A DNA stretch of 64,000 nucleotides from Naegleria lovaniensis (taxonomy: Eukaryota > Heterolobosea > Eutetramitea > Acrasida > Naegleriidae), in assembly GCF_003324165.1 (NCBI RefSeq), contig NW_025407837.1, forward strand, positions 558,001-622,000, written 5' to 3'. A program made the position numbers and the translations under genes. The notes under the pieces were generated by a model. It had not been told where the DNA came from, did no database searches, and was given only the letters and a program-made list of their open reading frames with translations. Of the stretch, positions 44,066 through 54,279 are shown piece by piece; position 1 is the stretch's first letter, and every line of letters starts with the position of its first letter.

Positions 44066-45463
44066 TTAAAGAGATGTAATTCCAGTTGCCATCTTAGTTT
44101 GATACTTCATGCTATCGATAATTGGTGTCACTTGTGAGGCCAATTTAGAAGGTTCTTTTCCGTGCAACTTTTTGGATTCAGATACCAACAAGCATAGATC
44201 AATGGGTACACTCACAATAGGAACGACACCCTTCACGACTAAGCTTGCCAAACTTGTAGCTCCTGCTTGACCATGAGTTAATTGACCATTCTGATTAATA
44301 GTTCCGTATTTGAGATTGACCAGTGCATTCACAAATTGCAATACTGGAACGGTTGTAGTTGCATTACTATGAGGAATGGTAAAAGTCAACAACCGTTGTT
44401 CAATCAATGGATCTGTAATACGATAATCAAAAACGAGGGCAATAATTTCATTCACTGCTTTGGCATCTTGTTCCAATGCGGTCTGAATTAATTGAGCGGA
44501 CTTTTTGGCGTGTTGCCACTCGGAAACAGCTGCACCTACAGTCACTGCTGTACCTCCACCAACCATTGCTGCACCAGCTCCAGTGGCAAGCAATGAGCCA
44601 CCCAAAGTCAACGGTGCTGTAATAATACCACCCACAATTAAGGAAGCTCCAACAATGTTAGTGACAGTACCTCCCATTTTTGTTTTCGTAGTTGATTTTG
44701 CATGCTTGTTCAATTTTTCAGTCATCTCGCTCAGCATGAGAAGAATGGCTTGTCGTTGTGAGAGCCATGAAGTAGCCAATTGTTGCAATGTTTGAAGATT
44801 GATGAGCGATTGATCTACGAGTGGAACAAACGAAGTGGTCATTGTAGTGGTAGTGGTGCTACAGACAGGAGGTTGTTGAACCTGTGGTTGTTGAGGAGGC
44901 GGAATATAAACTGTTTGAGGTGGTTGTTGTTGTGGTAGCTGAGTTGTGGTCTGTTGTTGAACCATCATGGTGGACATATTTACCTCGTTGCCTTTCTGAG
45001 GATATGGAGAAATAGATTGGGGCTGAGTAGGTGAGGAAGATGGATAATTCATGGTCATTGAAGGTGATGAGTATGAATAGGGTTGCATGGGTTGTTGTTG
45101 TGGTTGGGGTGGAATATTCCAATGTTGTTGTTGTTGTGGTTGTGGTTGTTGTTGATGAGGATATGGATAGTGTTGTTGTTGTTGCGGAATGAACTGAGGA
45201 TTTCCGTAATTTTGATATTGTTGTTGATGATAGGGATGAGGATTCATCATCATATATTGTTGTTGTGGTTGTTGCGGTACTTGTTGTTGTTGAGATCGTT
45301 GCATGTATTGATCATAGGGAATTTGTGGTGGAGGTTGATAGTGTGGTTGTTGCTGTTGCTGTTGTTGCTGCGGATGACTCTGATACAAAGGAGGTTGTTG
45401 TTGTTGTGGATGCATCATTGGTGGTTGTTGTGAATTGTTAAAGGGTTGTGGATGTAGAGTCAT
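44066..45463 (-). CDS. Apolipoprotein-L-like membrane-hairpin protein with Gln/Pro-rich N-terminus
   Basis: 465 aa, start ATG 45463, no introns. The first ~210 residues are almost wholly Gln, Pro, Tyr and His (prion-like). The C-terminal half has a helical segment, then a Gly/Ala-rich hydrophobic hairpin: GGTVTNIVGASLIVGGIIT, APLTLGGSLLATGAGAAM, VGGGTAVTVGAAVSEW. This pattern of small-residue hydrophobic helices after a basic run is that of the apolipoprotein L family, known for membrane insertion and ion-channel activity in human APOL1. The later region (SLASLVVKGVVPIVSVPID) is a second hydrophobic patch. The role in an amoeba is unknown; endomembrane remodelling or anti-bacterial roles would be guesses. 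Confidence 0.6.
   Translation of the reverse strand: MTLHPQPFNNSQQPPMMHPQQQQPPLYQSHPQQQQQQQQPHYQPPPQIPYDQYMQRSQQQQVPQQPQQQYMMMNPHPYHQQQYQNYGNPQFIPQQQQHYPYPHQQQPQPQQQQHWNIPPQPQQQPMQPYSYSSPSMTMNYPSSSPTQPQSISPYPQKGNEVNMSTMMVQQQTTTQLPQQQPPQTVYIPPPQQPQVQQPPVCSTTTTTMTTSFVPLVDQSLINLQTLQQLATSWLSQRQAILLMLSEMTEKLNKHAKSTTKTKMGGTVTNIVGASLIVGGIITAPLTLGGSLLATGAGAAMVGGGTAVTVGAAVSEWQHAKKSAQLIQTALEQDAKAVNEIIALVFDYRITDPLIEQRLLTFTIPHSNATTTVPVLQFVNALVNLKYGTINQNGQLTHGQAGATSLASLVVKGVVPIVSVPIDLCLLVSESKKLHGKEPSKLASQVTPIIDSMKYQTKMATGITSL
44870..45440 (-). repeat. CAA/CAG-rich low-complexity tract coding for poly-Gln/Pro
   Basis: The strand reading TTGTTG... on plus codes for Gln runs in the N-terminal half of the ApoL-like protein. 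Repeats are imperfect and interrupted by Pro, Tyr and His codons. Length variation between strains is likely. Confidence 0.7.
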
Positions 45464-45469
45464 GGTTTT

Positions 45470-45673
45470 TCAAGTTGCTATTTTTTGTTTGGAATGGAAT
45501 TGAAAATTCTTGTAATTTGTTTTTATGAGATTTTGGTTTCTAATTCCGTACAGTGCAAGGTAACATGGTATCACGAAAGGCAAAACAACTTGTTGTAACA
45601 TGCGACCAATGGTTATCGTTTTGAGGCGATTTACAACGAGGAAACGAGTACATTTCGTAGGTGATGGATCCAT
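45470..45673 (-). CDS. Possible small protein (67 aa)
   Basis: ATG 45673 lies 16 bp after the PPCS stop, and the stop lies 6 bp before the ApoL-like start codon, all on the minus strand. The protein is basic, with a central hydrophobic segment (MLQQVVLPFVIPCYLALYG), the layout of small mitochondrial inner-membrane subunits. It could also be chance, a piece of 5' UTR of the ApoL-like gene, or an upstream ORF controlling it. No family is recognised. Confidence 0.35.
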   Translation of the reverse strand: MDPSPTKCTRFLVVNRLKTITIGRMLQQVVLPFVIPCYLALYGIRNQNLIKTNYKNFQFHSKQKIAT

Positions 45674-45689
45674 TTTATAATTTTAAGAA

Positions 45690-46978
45690 TTAATTGATCA
45701 TGGAAGAGCCAGCACTTTCGCTCAAAGTTGACTTCATGTAGCGGTTGTGTTTAGAGCAAAGAAGAGGAATTAATTCCACTTCTAGACAATCCTGATTCGA
45801 ACTCTTTTCAACTAATTGACCAGAATCGAAAGTGACCTTCTCTTCCAATACTTGTTTGTCATGAACATAAATTTTAGTTTCTCTTGTTGACAAAATATTA
45901 GACAAGACAATATCCATTCCGTACTATAAAGGTCCATGAAACATGTCACAACCACAGGTTTGAGGGCATTCAATGAAAATTGTGGCCATGATGTCACATC
46001 AAGAAACAATAAATCACGAGTGAATACATGTCACCAATATGATCTCATGTGTCAGTGAAACAACCTACATTTTGCATTGCTTGTTTTACCTTCTCATCAA
46101 TAATTCCCACATCTGACTCTAATTTAAATGTCACAACAAAGGCCTGTGGACACCATTCTGATTTCACCAATTTCAGCATTTTGGGAGTTTGTGACAATAC
46201 AATCTCAAGTTTACCGTCGTGTACATTTCGTGATTGTATCTTGTGTTCGCTCTAACATGATGTTACCACATTTAGAAAAATCCCACAATTATGAGACAGC
46301 AGCACAATATTTGTGAAGCAAAAGGTCAACAATAATTTTGCCAGGCATGATAATCTAGTGACTTAACAACCACTATTTTGAACTTACCATTTCATCGTAG
46401 GGAATGTAAAAATCCGAGACTGCAGCTGCTGCATATAAAATAGCTCTTCTTCCTAAATTCAAATCACCAATAACATCTTTACAAATAAATTTGAGCATTA
46501 ATAAATATTCAAAAAGTGTGTCATAGGTAATCTCGAGCAATAATTTTTCATCCTTCACCTTTTTTCGAATTCGTAGCAATTGTTTTAATTTTTCATTGCA
46601 TGATGAGAATGAAACCGATCCATCAATCTCATTCAACATGAAACTGTCAGGATTTACATGTTCCAAAATATTCAACGGTCTTTTTGCAGATTCATGAGTC
46701 AAAAATACAACAACATATCCATTCTTGAGAAATTCTTCAGCCGATTGTGCTCCTCTGCGACCTGTTGAAAAATTAGAAATATATCTCACGGTATTTCGTT
46801 CAAGTGGTACGTTCATCTTTCCGCTCGTAATGAACACATATTTTCTCGGAGAGGTTTTATCCTTCTCGTGATAGGTAATGAATTCAATCAATTGATCTTG
46901 CTTGGGTGCGAGTGATGCTCCGATCAGATTTTGATACGTGTCGAGAAAGGCCTCAATGTCTTGCTTTCGTTCGCTCAT
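45690..46978 (-). CDS. PPCS: Phosphopantothenate-cysteine ligase (PPCS), 3 exons
   Basis: Exons 46388-46978, 46069-46251 and 45690-45923 join in phase to 335 aa. Makes phosphopantothenoylcysteine in coenzyme A synthesis. Visible blocks are FITSGKMNVPLE, NFSTGRRGAQSAEEF, YAAAAVSDFYIPYDEM joined across the intron to SEHKIQS, then PKMLKLVKSEWCP and FVVTFKLESD, all typical of the eukaryotic, separate PPCS (bacteria fuse it to the decarboxylase in CoaBC). The last exon has YGMDIVLSNILSTRE. Donors are GTAAGT and GTAGGT. Start: ATG after a run of six A; divergent from the 7TM-RGS gene. Confidence 0.9.
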
Positions 46979-47282
46979 TTTTTTCTGGATGGTTTGTTTC
47001 TAATCCATGTTGTAAACCTCAAAAAGAACTCGGGTATTAAAGTTCCATGTTCATTTCACTGGCATTAAGGGTTGGGCAGTGTTGTAGTTTTATTTTACTA
47101 CTAGCGTTTGAAGATACCAAGCAAGACCATTGTATCTCCCTTCATTGAGTGACAATACTTGTTTTAGTGCAATTCTCCTGTCGACCCGTCGAGAGATGAT
47201 ATACCTGAACAGAGATTTAAAACTTCTTTTCATTGTAATATTGAAAAACGACAACATAACAAAAACAAGTAGAAAAATCATC
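46979..47282. other. Divergent promoter region between PPCS and the 7TM-RGS gene
   Basis: 304 bp. An in-frame ATG at 47196 would add 29 residues to the 7TM-RGS protein and cannot be excluded. No RNA gene or repeat is seen. Confidence 0.45.
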
Positions 47283-49145
47283 ATGTCTCTAAGGACTACG
47301 CCTCACGAATTACATCCCTCTTTCAACAATACTTCTCCACCATTCAATACAACCGAATCAGAATGCCCAGAATGGATTCGTTCTCTTCCAGCAGCATTTC
47401 AGAATCGTAAAAACCCATGTCCTGAAACCATCTTTGTTCCTCTCATTACCTCAATCTTTCTTTTCGTGTATGGTCTGGTCATTATGGCATGCATGATTGG
47501 ACTATACAAGAAACGCAAGAGTGGTCATGTACAAGCACGAACGACCTCGGGAATGTTATTTACTCTCATTTGTAATTTGTTATGTGTCGTGAGTTTGGGA
47601 GTGAGGCTCATCATTGGGAGAGAAAACTCACCATGTCTATTGTATAGTATTTACTTTTTCATCATGCCTGCCTGTGTAACGACACCGACCATCATGAGAA
47701 TGTTGAGGTTTTTCATTCAGCATCAAGTGAGTTTGATCAAACTGAAATCTGTAAGCAAAGGCTTTCAGCAGCCTTATGATGATACTTCTCTAGCACAAGA
47801 TTTGAATATAGACTTGGAGTCTTCTATTGCTACATCAATGAAGCCTTCTCCCTCTCCTTCATCAACTACGGAGAAGGATCAACGGGCAGTTGAGAGAGTG
47901 GAACAATTCAATACGAAATCGTTTACTTCAACTCTGGTACAGTCCACCAAGGTTGTTGAAATTTCTCCACCGAGTCAACCACAAACTTCATTGCTGAAAA
48001 CAGGCATAGAAGGAATCAATTCGTCTCTTCCGTCGTCCAAGAAAGCTCTATTCAAAATGAATCAACTTCTCTCGAGTCATCTCTTTTCTTCATTCATTCT
48101 CCTCTCGATTTTGCTCATTCACATATTGATTTGGTTCGTTATGGGAGTCGTTGAGAATAATTTCTTTGAAAATTCTCGATTTTTCATGAAAGATCAATCC
48201 ATGTTCAGTTTATATGGATGTTTATCATCCAATTCTCCAAACATTGTTGCTGTGTCCATGTTTTTATTCTATTTCATATTGGAATTAATTATGGGTCTGA
48301 TTTTGCTTTTAAAAACCGATCGAGATTTGTACAATATTAAGAGAGAGGCGTTAATATTGATACCAATCCAATTTTGTGTCGTTGTGTTGTTCATGGTTGC
48401 CGTTCAATTTGAAATATTTCAATACCTGGAAAGAATTATTCCAATGGTAATGCTGTTCATATTTTATTCGAAATGTGAATTGTTTATTACCATCTTTCTT
48501 CCTATTTGCTATGCTTTGGTACATGATTATCAACGTTTGGAAAAATCGACGACGACCTCCTTGAACATTCCTAGTGGGGCAGTTGGTGATATAACTGAAG
48601 GTTCCAATTTCACTCATTCCATTCAACCTCAAAGCGAACTCGAGATGTTACTTGCGAATAAGGAATCCAAAGAAATTCTTCTCGATTATTGCAGAAGAAG
48701 TTTTTGTCCAGAGAATGTCTTGTGTTACTTGGATATTCAAACGTACAAGGCTTTGTGTAAAAAACTACTAGTGCCTAGTCCAAAGAAAGCCATTCGAATG
48801 ACTTCAATTGCAGATGAAACACCTATCACGCAGGGAAAAACATGTCCGAAAAAGCAAATGGCACTCCATATTATCAACACGTATTTGGAAAAGAATAGCC
48901 TCAACGAATTGAATCTTCCTTCTAATTTCACCTTATTGAAGGAACAATTGTTAGTTGCAATTAATGCCCATTCAGAACAGGAAATGCCTGAAAATTTATT
49001 TGATTCCCTTCAATGTATTGTGTTACAAAACATGGAGGATGTGTATCATCGCTTAATTCGTTCGAATGTGCGATTTAAGGAAATTGGAGATGAGTTCTTT
49101 CCAAAGAATCGACATCGTCTTGAACCAACGAATAGTCAAGTTTAA
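47283..49145 (+). CDS. Seven-TM receptor-like protein with C-terminal RGS domain
   Basis: 620 aa from ATG 47283 (MSLRTTPHELHPS). Seven hydrophobic segments are visible: TSIFLFVYGLVIMACMIGLY, LFTLICNLLCVVSLGVRLI, YSIYFFIMPACVTTP, FILLSILLIHILIWFVMGVV, AVSMFLFYFILELIMGLILL, PIQFCVVVLFMVAVQFEIF and VMLFIFYSKCELFITIFLPI. A ~110-residue loop separates TM3 and TM4. The C-terminal third (ANKESKEILLDYCRRSFCPENVLCYLDIQTYKAL, ending with VYHRLIRSNVRF) has the RGS helix pattern. RGS domains speed GTP hydrolysis by G-alpha. This 7TM-RGS layout is like plant AtRGS1 and is common in Naegleria-type genomes. Ligand unknown. Confidence 0.78.
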   Translation: MSLRTTPHELHPSFNNTSPPFNTTESECPEWIRSLPAAFQNRKNPCPETIFVPLITSIFLFVYGLVIMACMIGLYKKRKSGHVQARTTSGMLFTLICNLLCVVSLGVRLIIGRENSPCLLYSIYFFIMPACVTTPTIMRMLRFFIQHQVSLIKLKSVSKGFQQPYDDTSLAQDLNIDLESSIATSMKPSPSPSSTTEKDQRAVERVEQFNTKSFTSTLVQSTKVVEISPPSQPQTSLLKTGIEGINSSLPSSKKALFKMNQLLSSHLFSSFILLSILLIHILIWFVMGVVENNFFENSRFFMKDQSMFSLYGCLSSNSPNIVAVSMFLFYFILELIMGLILLLKTDRDLYNIKREALILIPIQFCVVVLFMVAVQFEIFQYLERIIPMVMLFIFYSKCELFITIFLPICYALVHDYQRLEKSTTTSLNIPSGAVGDITEGSNFTHSIQPQSELEMLLANKESKEILLDYCRRSFCPENVLCYLDIQTYKALCKKLLVPSPKKAIRMTSIADETPITQGKTCPKKQMALHIINTYLEKNSLNELNLPSNFTLLKEQLLVAINAHSEQEMPENLFDSLQCIVLQNMEDVYHRLIRSNVRFKEIGDEFFPKNRHRLEPTNSQV

Positions 49146-49439
49146 CCCTTCCACCGATCTAAAAACAACAATGAACAACAGTGTTGACCAAGATTTTAGA
49201 AGTCCAACATGCTTTTTGCAAGAATATTGAAACAGTTTCCTCTCAAGAAAACAATGAAACATCTTCATGATAATCATAACAACAAAGCGAGGAAATTGAA
49301 AATTTAATTATTTTAAAAAGGATTTCATTACAGAACTCATATCCACTTCAGTTTTAATGATACATGGTTTCTAAAGACATGATCTTTGAACTCTGGTACC
49401 TCATAAAAAATCGACAACAGCAATTCACCAACAAAAAAA

Positions 49440-50636
49440 ATGTCCTCACAAACTAAACTTGATCCTCTCTCACAAAAACAACTCGAAATGATCAATCGGC
49501 AAGAAAAATACAAGGCCGAAATCATGGCAAAAAAACAACAAGAGAATGGAGAGAATGGAACAACAACAAAAAAGAGAAAATCAAAAAAGGATAAAGACGA
49601 TAACAAGGATGGGAAAAAGAAGAAGAAATCAAAATCGAGTAGTAGTAGTGGAAACAATAGTACAGGCACATCTTCCGACGTACAGGACGCAACCAATGCC
49701 ATGTTTTATTCAATGGGAGCATATACCGATGATACAGAATCGGCTCCAACATCTCCGTCTTCGTCGGCACCCAATGGCGATGGCGATGTAAATACAGAGA
49801 AAGAAGAGAGAAAAAAAGGCAAAAAGGAGCATCTTCTCGGATTAATAACTTTTAAAATTATTGAATTTTTGCAAGAGGATACATCTAAAAAGTATTCATT
49901 TAAACAAATACTTGAGGCAATTGAGTATACCAGCTGTACGGAAGAAGTCGATGAAGAAGATGAAAAGAAAACAAAAACTGTGGTGCGATTTGAAGATTCC
50001 CTCGCTGCTCATTTGGACGAAAAAGCAAAGAAGGGAATATTTATGAAATTAAAAGACAATCAGAAAGTAGATTACATTCCCGGACCACTTAAAACCAAAG
50101 GAATTGACGACAATGCACTTTTCAGTTTTAAAGCCATTCACCAATCTGTAAAAAACAAGGACGACATTGTAAATTTATTGAAACATCCAGAGTTTGTGAT
50201 TAGCGGAATTCCTTTTGTAGAACTTGCTGAAAGTTACAAAACGGTTGGAGAGGATGTAGAGCAATTGAAGAAGGCAAAATTGATCATTGCCATTCCCAAT
50301 CAAGACAAAAAGTGTGAAATTTTGTATTATAACGATCCCACTGTTGCCATGCCCTCCGTTGATCCCAAATTGAAACAGCTGTGGGCAGACACCAGAAATA
50401 GGAAAATTTCGAACAATGACTTGAAGTCTTTACTCGAAAAAGCAGGACTCCCACCAATTCCTACAGTGGAATGGCCTGAAGATGAATACAGAAGAAAGAA
50501 GGAAGCAGAGAGAGAAGAAATGGCAAAGAACATCAAGGTTAAACGTACTCGAAAGATGAACGTCAACAAGATGACCAACAAACACTTGAAGGAAGATTTT
50601 GTTGCAAGTCAACAACAACAGCAACCTAACAAGTAA
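49440..50636 (+). CDS. GTF2E2: Transcription factor IIE subunit beta
   Basis: 398 aa, no introns, ATG 49440 after a run of eight A. After a Lys/Ser-rich N-terminus (to ~residue 120) come two winged-helix parts: LGLITFKIIEFLQEDTSKKY then FSFKAIHQSVKNKDD, and VELAESYKTVGEDVEQL with AIPNQDKKCEILYYNDP, which parallels the human block FVNRPDKKKILFFND. The basic tail (VKRTRKMNVNKMTNKHL) matches the conserved C-terminus. TFIIE recruits and regulates TFIIH at RNA polymerase II promoters. It is a single-copy core factor, so a strain-level marker. Confidence 0.85.
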   Translation: MSSQTKLDPLSQKQLEMINRQEKYKAEIMAKKQQENGENGTTTKKRKSKKDKDDNKDGKKKKKSKSSSSSGNNSTGTSSDVQDATNAMFYSMGAYTDDTESAPTSPSSSAPNGDGDVNTEKEERKKGKKEHLLGLITFKIIEFLQEDTSKKYSFKQILEAIEYTSCTEEVDEEDEKKTKTVVRFEDSLAAHLDEKAKKGIFMKLKDNQKVDYIPGPLKTKGIDDNALFSFKAIHQSVKNKDDIVNLLKHPEFVISGIPFVELAESYKTVGEDVEQLKKAKLIIAIPNQDKKCEILYYNDPTVAMPSVDPKLKQLWADTRNRKISNNDLKSLLEKAGLPPIPTVEWPEDEYRRKKEAEREEMAKNIKVKRTRKMNVNKMTNKHLKEDFVASQQQQQPNK

Positions 50637-51394
50637 TTGTTAAACAACAATTATGTTTTTGCAGCTGAACTAACATTTGGCGACACAAGTTACCTCTTTA
50701 CAACAAGCTTTCATATTACATACACTACAGCATGAACTCGGTCGTGATACCAAAATGGTCTATTTCATACGCTGTCTTTTAATTTTGAACTGTTGACGAG
50801 TTTGTTGGTTTGAATAACATCTCTTGTTGGTTCCACTGTTTCGAATGGTGTGGCAATGATGGCTCCACTGCGAGGACACGATCCAGTGAATCCCAAATTG
50901 ACAACCAATTTCTTTTCTGTTATCTATTCATTTCGAACCATCATTTTCTCCAATAAAGTACCAGCATTCCAATCTCATCGGCAGTTGACGCATCCAAAAC
51001 GCCACCTGTCAAACACTTGTTTGGCACGCTCTTTCTTGTCTCTCACAGCACTGGATGAATTTCATGATTTAAAAAAGAATACACTAATAACGACATCACA
51101 CTCTCTTTTCCTCCCACGTATCATCATCAGCAGGCCTCTCCAGAGTTCCATTGTCTCTCCTGGCGCAACCAGTTCTTCAACCTCTCTCTCATCTTCTCTC
51201 ATCATCAAAGAATATTGAAACACGTTGACCCTCTCTGATATCAGAATCATCATCTTCCAGTTCCTGACATTATCTTTCGTGTTTCAATAATTATTGTTGT
51301 TGTTGTTGATTTTTATTACGATCTGTCATCATTGTGCGCACATCATCAATCTATATTGAGATTTAAACATCCAAGAGAGAAAATACAGATCATC
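50637..51394. other. Intergenic spacer
   Basis: 758 bp between TFIIE-beta and the F-box/LRR gene, both on the plus strand. One plus-strand frame (50850-51218) is open but begins at GTG with no family features, so I do not call it. A TTG-rich microsatellite lies near 51290-51315. No RNA gene seen. Confidence 0.45.
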
Positions 51395-54046
51395 ATGTTT
51401 TCCAAACTCTCTGCCATTCTCTTCAAGAACAATAACAATCAACAAACCAATTCTAGTAATGGTCATCATCATTACGATCATCATCATGAACATTCCAACT
51501 CCTCTTCAGGCGAAGATTTCATTCATTCTCCAATATTATTAACCAATCATCATCATAACACTACGAATGGTATGCCTTTGTATACCATTCTCGATCCTCA
51601 GAATCATCAGGATTCTCCAACCATTGCAAATCAACATGTTCGTGGTGGTGCTAATGACGTTGAAAACGATCCACAACAACATCCATGGACGCCTTCATCA
51701 TCCTCTTCTCCTTCTCACGCAATCATGACGAGTCAAACGAGTTCGAACTCAAATTCTTCTCCTTTCATTCAGAATCAACAACACAATGGAATGAACTCGA
51801 CAGCGACCACTCCTTCTTCTCCGTATATTTTCGAATCGACAACAACAACGACCATGAATTCAACTTGTGCAATGAAAAATTCCAATCGTTCTCCTTATCA
51901 TCATGGACAATCGTTTCAAAACCATACATTGGAAGGTGGTAGTGATTTCTCACATCAACCACATTTCACAGAAAGTCCATTACCACCAAATACAAATCAT
52001 CAACAATTATTTCCAACGTCCAGTTCCTCATTGACATCTTCACGTTCGAAAGAAGGTCTCGATGGTAATCACTGGACTTCAAATGTGACTCCTCGTGGAC
52101 CATTTGCAATATTTGGTACAATTCCACATGATTTACTCATTGACATTTTCTCCTTTCTTGATTATAATGAAAGATTTAGAACTGTGAGAGTCGTGTCACA
52201 TCAATGGAATAGTTTTATTTTTGAGAGTGAAACTTGTTTGTTTTTACACTTTTCGAAAAACATGTTGCGTTTTATGAGTGCACAAAATGTGTTGGATTTT
52301 GTTCGAAATTTCCAAAAGTTGAATTGCATTACGATTTATGGTGAATATCAATGGGAATTGAGAAGAAAATGCATTCGAGAAATTCAAGCAACATCTCCAT
52401 CTGTGAGAGAATTGAAAATTATCGATGCCACTGAATCTGAATTGAATAGCGTGAGAGATTTGACATTTCACGGTTTACACAAACTCTATATTGAGACACC
52501 CGTTGTGACAAGTAACTTTTTGACCATCATTCATGATTTGGCTCCAAATATTACTTGTCTCTCTCTTAAATATACTGTACAGGAAAAAGCAGACTCTCTT
52601 TGTAAACTCTATAACAACTTTAACAAGCTCAAAGAATTGAAATTGGCAGTGACACAACCCTCCAATCATATTTATGATGGCTTGAGTTTATCTCAATTGG
52701 ATACTCTTGAAATTCACAATTTCATGGGTTTCATTGGAAGCAAACGATTTACCAACTTGAAAACTCTCAATGTTTCTGGCTCTGTGAATGATATTCCAAC
52801 CATTGTACATCTCTTCCCAAATATCACTTCATTAGATATCAGCACCTTGTATGGATCCAATTCAGACACATTCGAAAACAAGTTGTGTGAAAATTTACCA
52901 AAACTTCAACTATTGAGTCAATTGACCATGACCGATTGCACCACAAGTTTATCCATGCTTGATGTGTGGAGTAGTGCGTGGACCACACTCAAAGAACTTG
53001 ACATTTCCAGAACTAGTGTGAATGATTCACATTTAGAACGACTTGCAAAATTACAAAATCTTCAAGTATTGAAAATGAGAGGTCTTTCCATTACTGGTCA
53101 ATCGAGTCGGTGTAATTTTGGTGACGTTCTTGTTTCATTGCAAAACAATCTCACCATTTTGGATGTCAGTGAGTGTCGATTATTGGAAAATATGGTCCCA
53201 AATACTACTCCAAATCCTCCAACTTGTTTCAAAAAATTGAAAATATTTGAAGCCAATGGTGCCAATGTACTCAGTGAAAAGAGTGTTTCATTCATCTTGT
53301 CCTCAGCTCCAAAATTAGAATCCTTGTCACTCATGGCATGTAACGAAGTGAAAGATGAAACCATTGCGAGATTATGCACCAAGAGAATTGTATACATGGA
53401 TTTAAGATATTGTCGACAACTTGGAGATCCAGGATTTTTGAAACTTGTCTATGATCAGAAATTACGTCAATTGCAACATTTCAAGCTAGCACTTTCCTTC
53501 GATGTCACACAATTGTCGATCGAAGCAGTTTTAAATCAAGCTAAAATGCTCAAAACTCTCGAATTGAACAGCTGCAAAAAGTGTAATTCTGATCATCTCA
53601 TTGCAAAACAATTTTTCGAACCTACGAATTTACCATGCTTGACACATGTGGATTTTTCTGGTACCATTATCAGTGATGTTGGACTATTGAGTATTTTAAC
53701 AAGTAGTGAAAGAGTGAAAACTCCTCTTTCCAATTTAGTTTCACTCAAATGTGCTGATTGTTATCATTTATCACATGATTTTTTGGATGTTCTTGACAAG
53801 TATCTAGTTAAAATTGACAAACCTCAAGCAGTAATTCCAATCATGATTGCCGATAAGAAGGTCGTTTACTTTAGATGTCCTTATTTGAATATTGATGAAG
53901 TGAGAAGTTCACTTCCACGACCGCAAATTGGTCAAAAATTCAACACGAGTTCAAATACCTCCAATAACAACAGCAATGGTAATAATGGTATGAATGGTTC
54001 ACCATTGACTTCTCTTGGAGGATCTGGATCTTTGAAAAAGTATTAA
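51395..54046 (+). CDS. F-box/LRR protein with long disordered N-terminus
   Basis: 883 aa from ATG 51395 (MFSKLSAILFKNN). Residues 20-235 are His/Asn/Ser/Thr-rich. An F-box follows (FGTIPHDLLIDIFSFLDYN, then VRVVSHQWNSF) near residue 240. The rest is LRR text: LKTLNVSGSVNDIP, ITSLDISTLYGSN, LKELDISRTSVND, LTILDVSECRLLENM, LESLSLMACNEVKDE and MDLRYCRQLGDPGFLKL, the last ones of the cysteine-containing (AMN1/Grr1) type. Probably an SCF ubiquitin ligase substrate receptor; substrate unknown. The final ~45 residues are Asn/Gly/Ser-rich. No introns. Confidence 0.78.
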   Translation: MFSKLSAILFKNNNNQQTNSSNGHHHYDHHHEHSNSSSGEDFIHSPILLTNHHHNTTNGMPLYTILDPQNHQDSPTIANQHVRGGANDVENDPQQHPWTPSSSSSPSHAIMTSQTSSNSNSSPFIQNQQHNGMNSTATTPSSPYIFESTTTTTMNSTCAMKNSNRSPYHHGQSFQNHTLEGGSDFSHQPHFTESPLPPNTNHQQLFPTSSSSLTSSRSKEGLDGNHWTSNVTPRGPFAIFGTIPHDLLIDIFSFLDYNERFRTVRVVSHQWNSFIFESETCLFLHFSKNMLRFMSAQNVLDFVRNFQKLNCITIYGEYQWELRRKCIREIQATSPSVRELKIIDATESELNSVRDLTFHGLHKLYIETPVVTSNFLTIIHDLAPNITCLSLKYTVQEKADSLCKLYNNFNKLKELKLAVTQPSNHIYDGLSLSQLDTLEIHNFMGFIGSKRFTNLKTLNVSGSVNDIPTIVHLFPNITSLDISTLYGSNSDTFENKLCENLPKLQLLSQLTMTDCTTSLSMLDVWSSAWTTLKELDISRTSVNDSHLERLAKLQNLQVLKMRGLSITGQSSRCNFGDVLVSLQNNLTILDVSECRLLENMVPNTTPNPPTCFKKLKIFEANGANVLSEKSVSFILSSAPKLESLSLMACNEVKDETIARLCTKRIVYMDLRYCRQLGDPGFLKLVYDQKLRQLQHFKLALSFDVTQLSIEAVLNQAKMLKTLELNSCKKCNSDHLIAKQFFEPTNLPCLTHVDFSGTIISDVGLLSILTSSERVKTPLSNLVSLKCADCYHLSHDFLDVLDKYLVKIDKPQAVIPIMIADKKVVYFRCPYLNIDEVRSSLPRPQIGQKFNTSSNTSNNNSNGNNGMNGSPLTSLGGSGSLKKY

Positions 54047-54279
54047 ATAATGAATTCATTGATGTTCGTTTTGAATTTTTCAAACCCTTAGACTCTTTGG
54101 AGTTAAAGAAATTTGGTAGATTGATTGAGCACTGAAATAGATGAATAGAAATCAATTTCTGTCATTTTCACACGTATTGATTTGGCAAATCAGGTTGACA
54201 TTACTGACATTCTCAAGTTCCGAGTTCTATAAACAACTGTGATTACAATCACTCAACTCATCAAAAAAAAAATCACAAA

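Noticed and set aside
50850-51218. 122-aa plus-strand frame in the spacer after TFIIE-beta
   Set aside because: Starts at GTG; Ser/Thr-rich without motif; not convincing as a gene.
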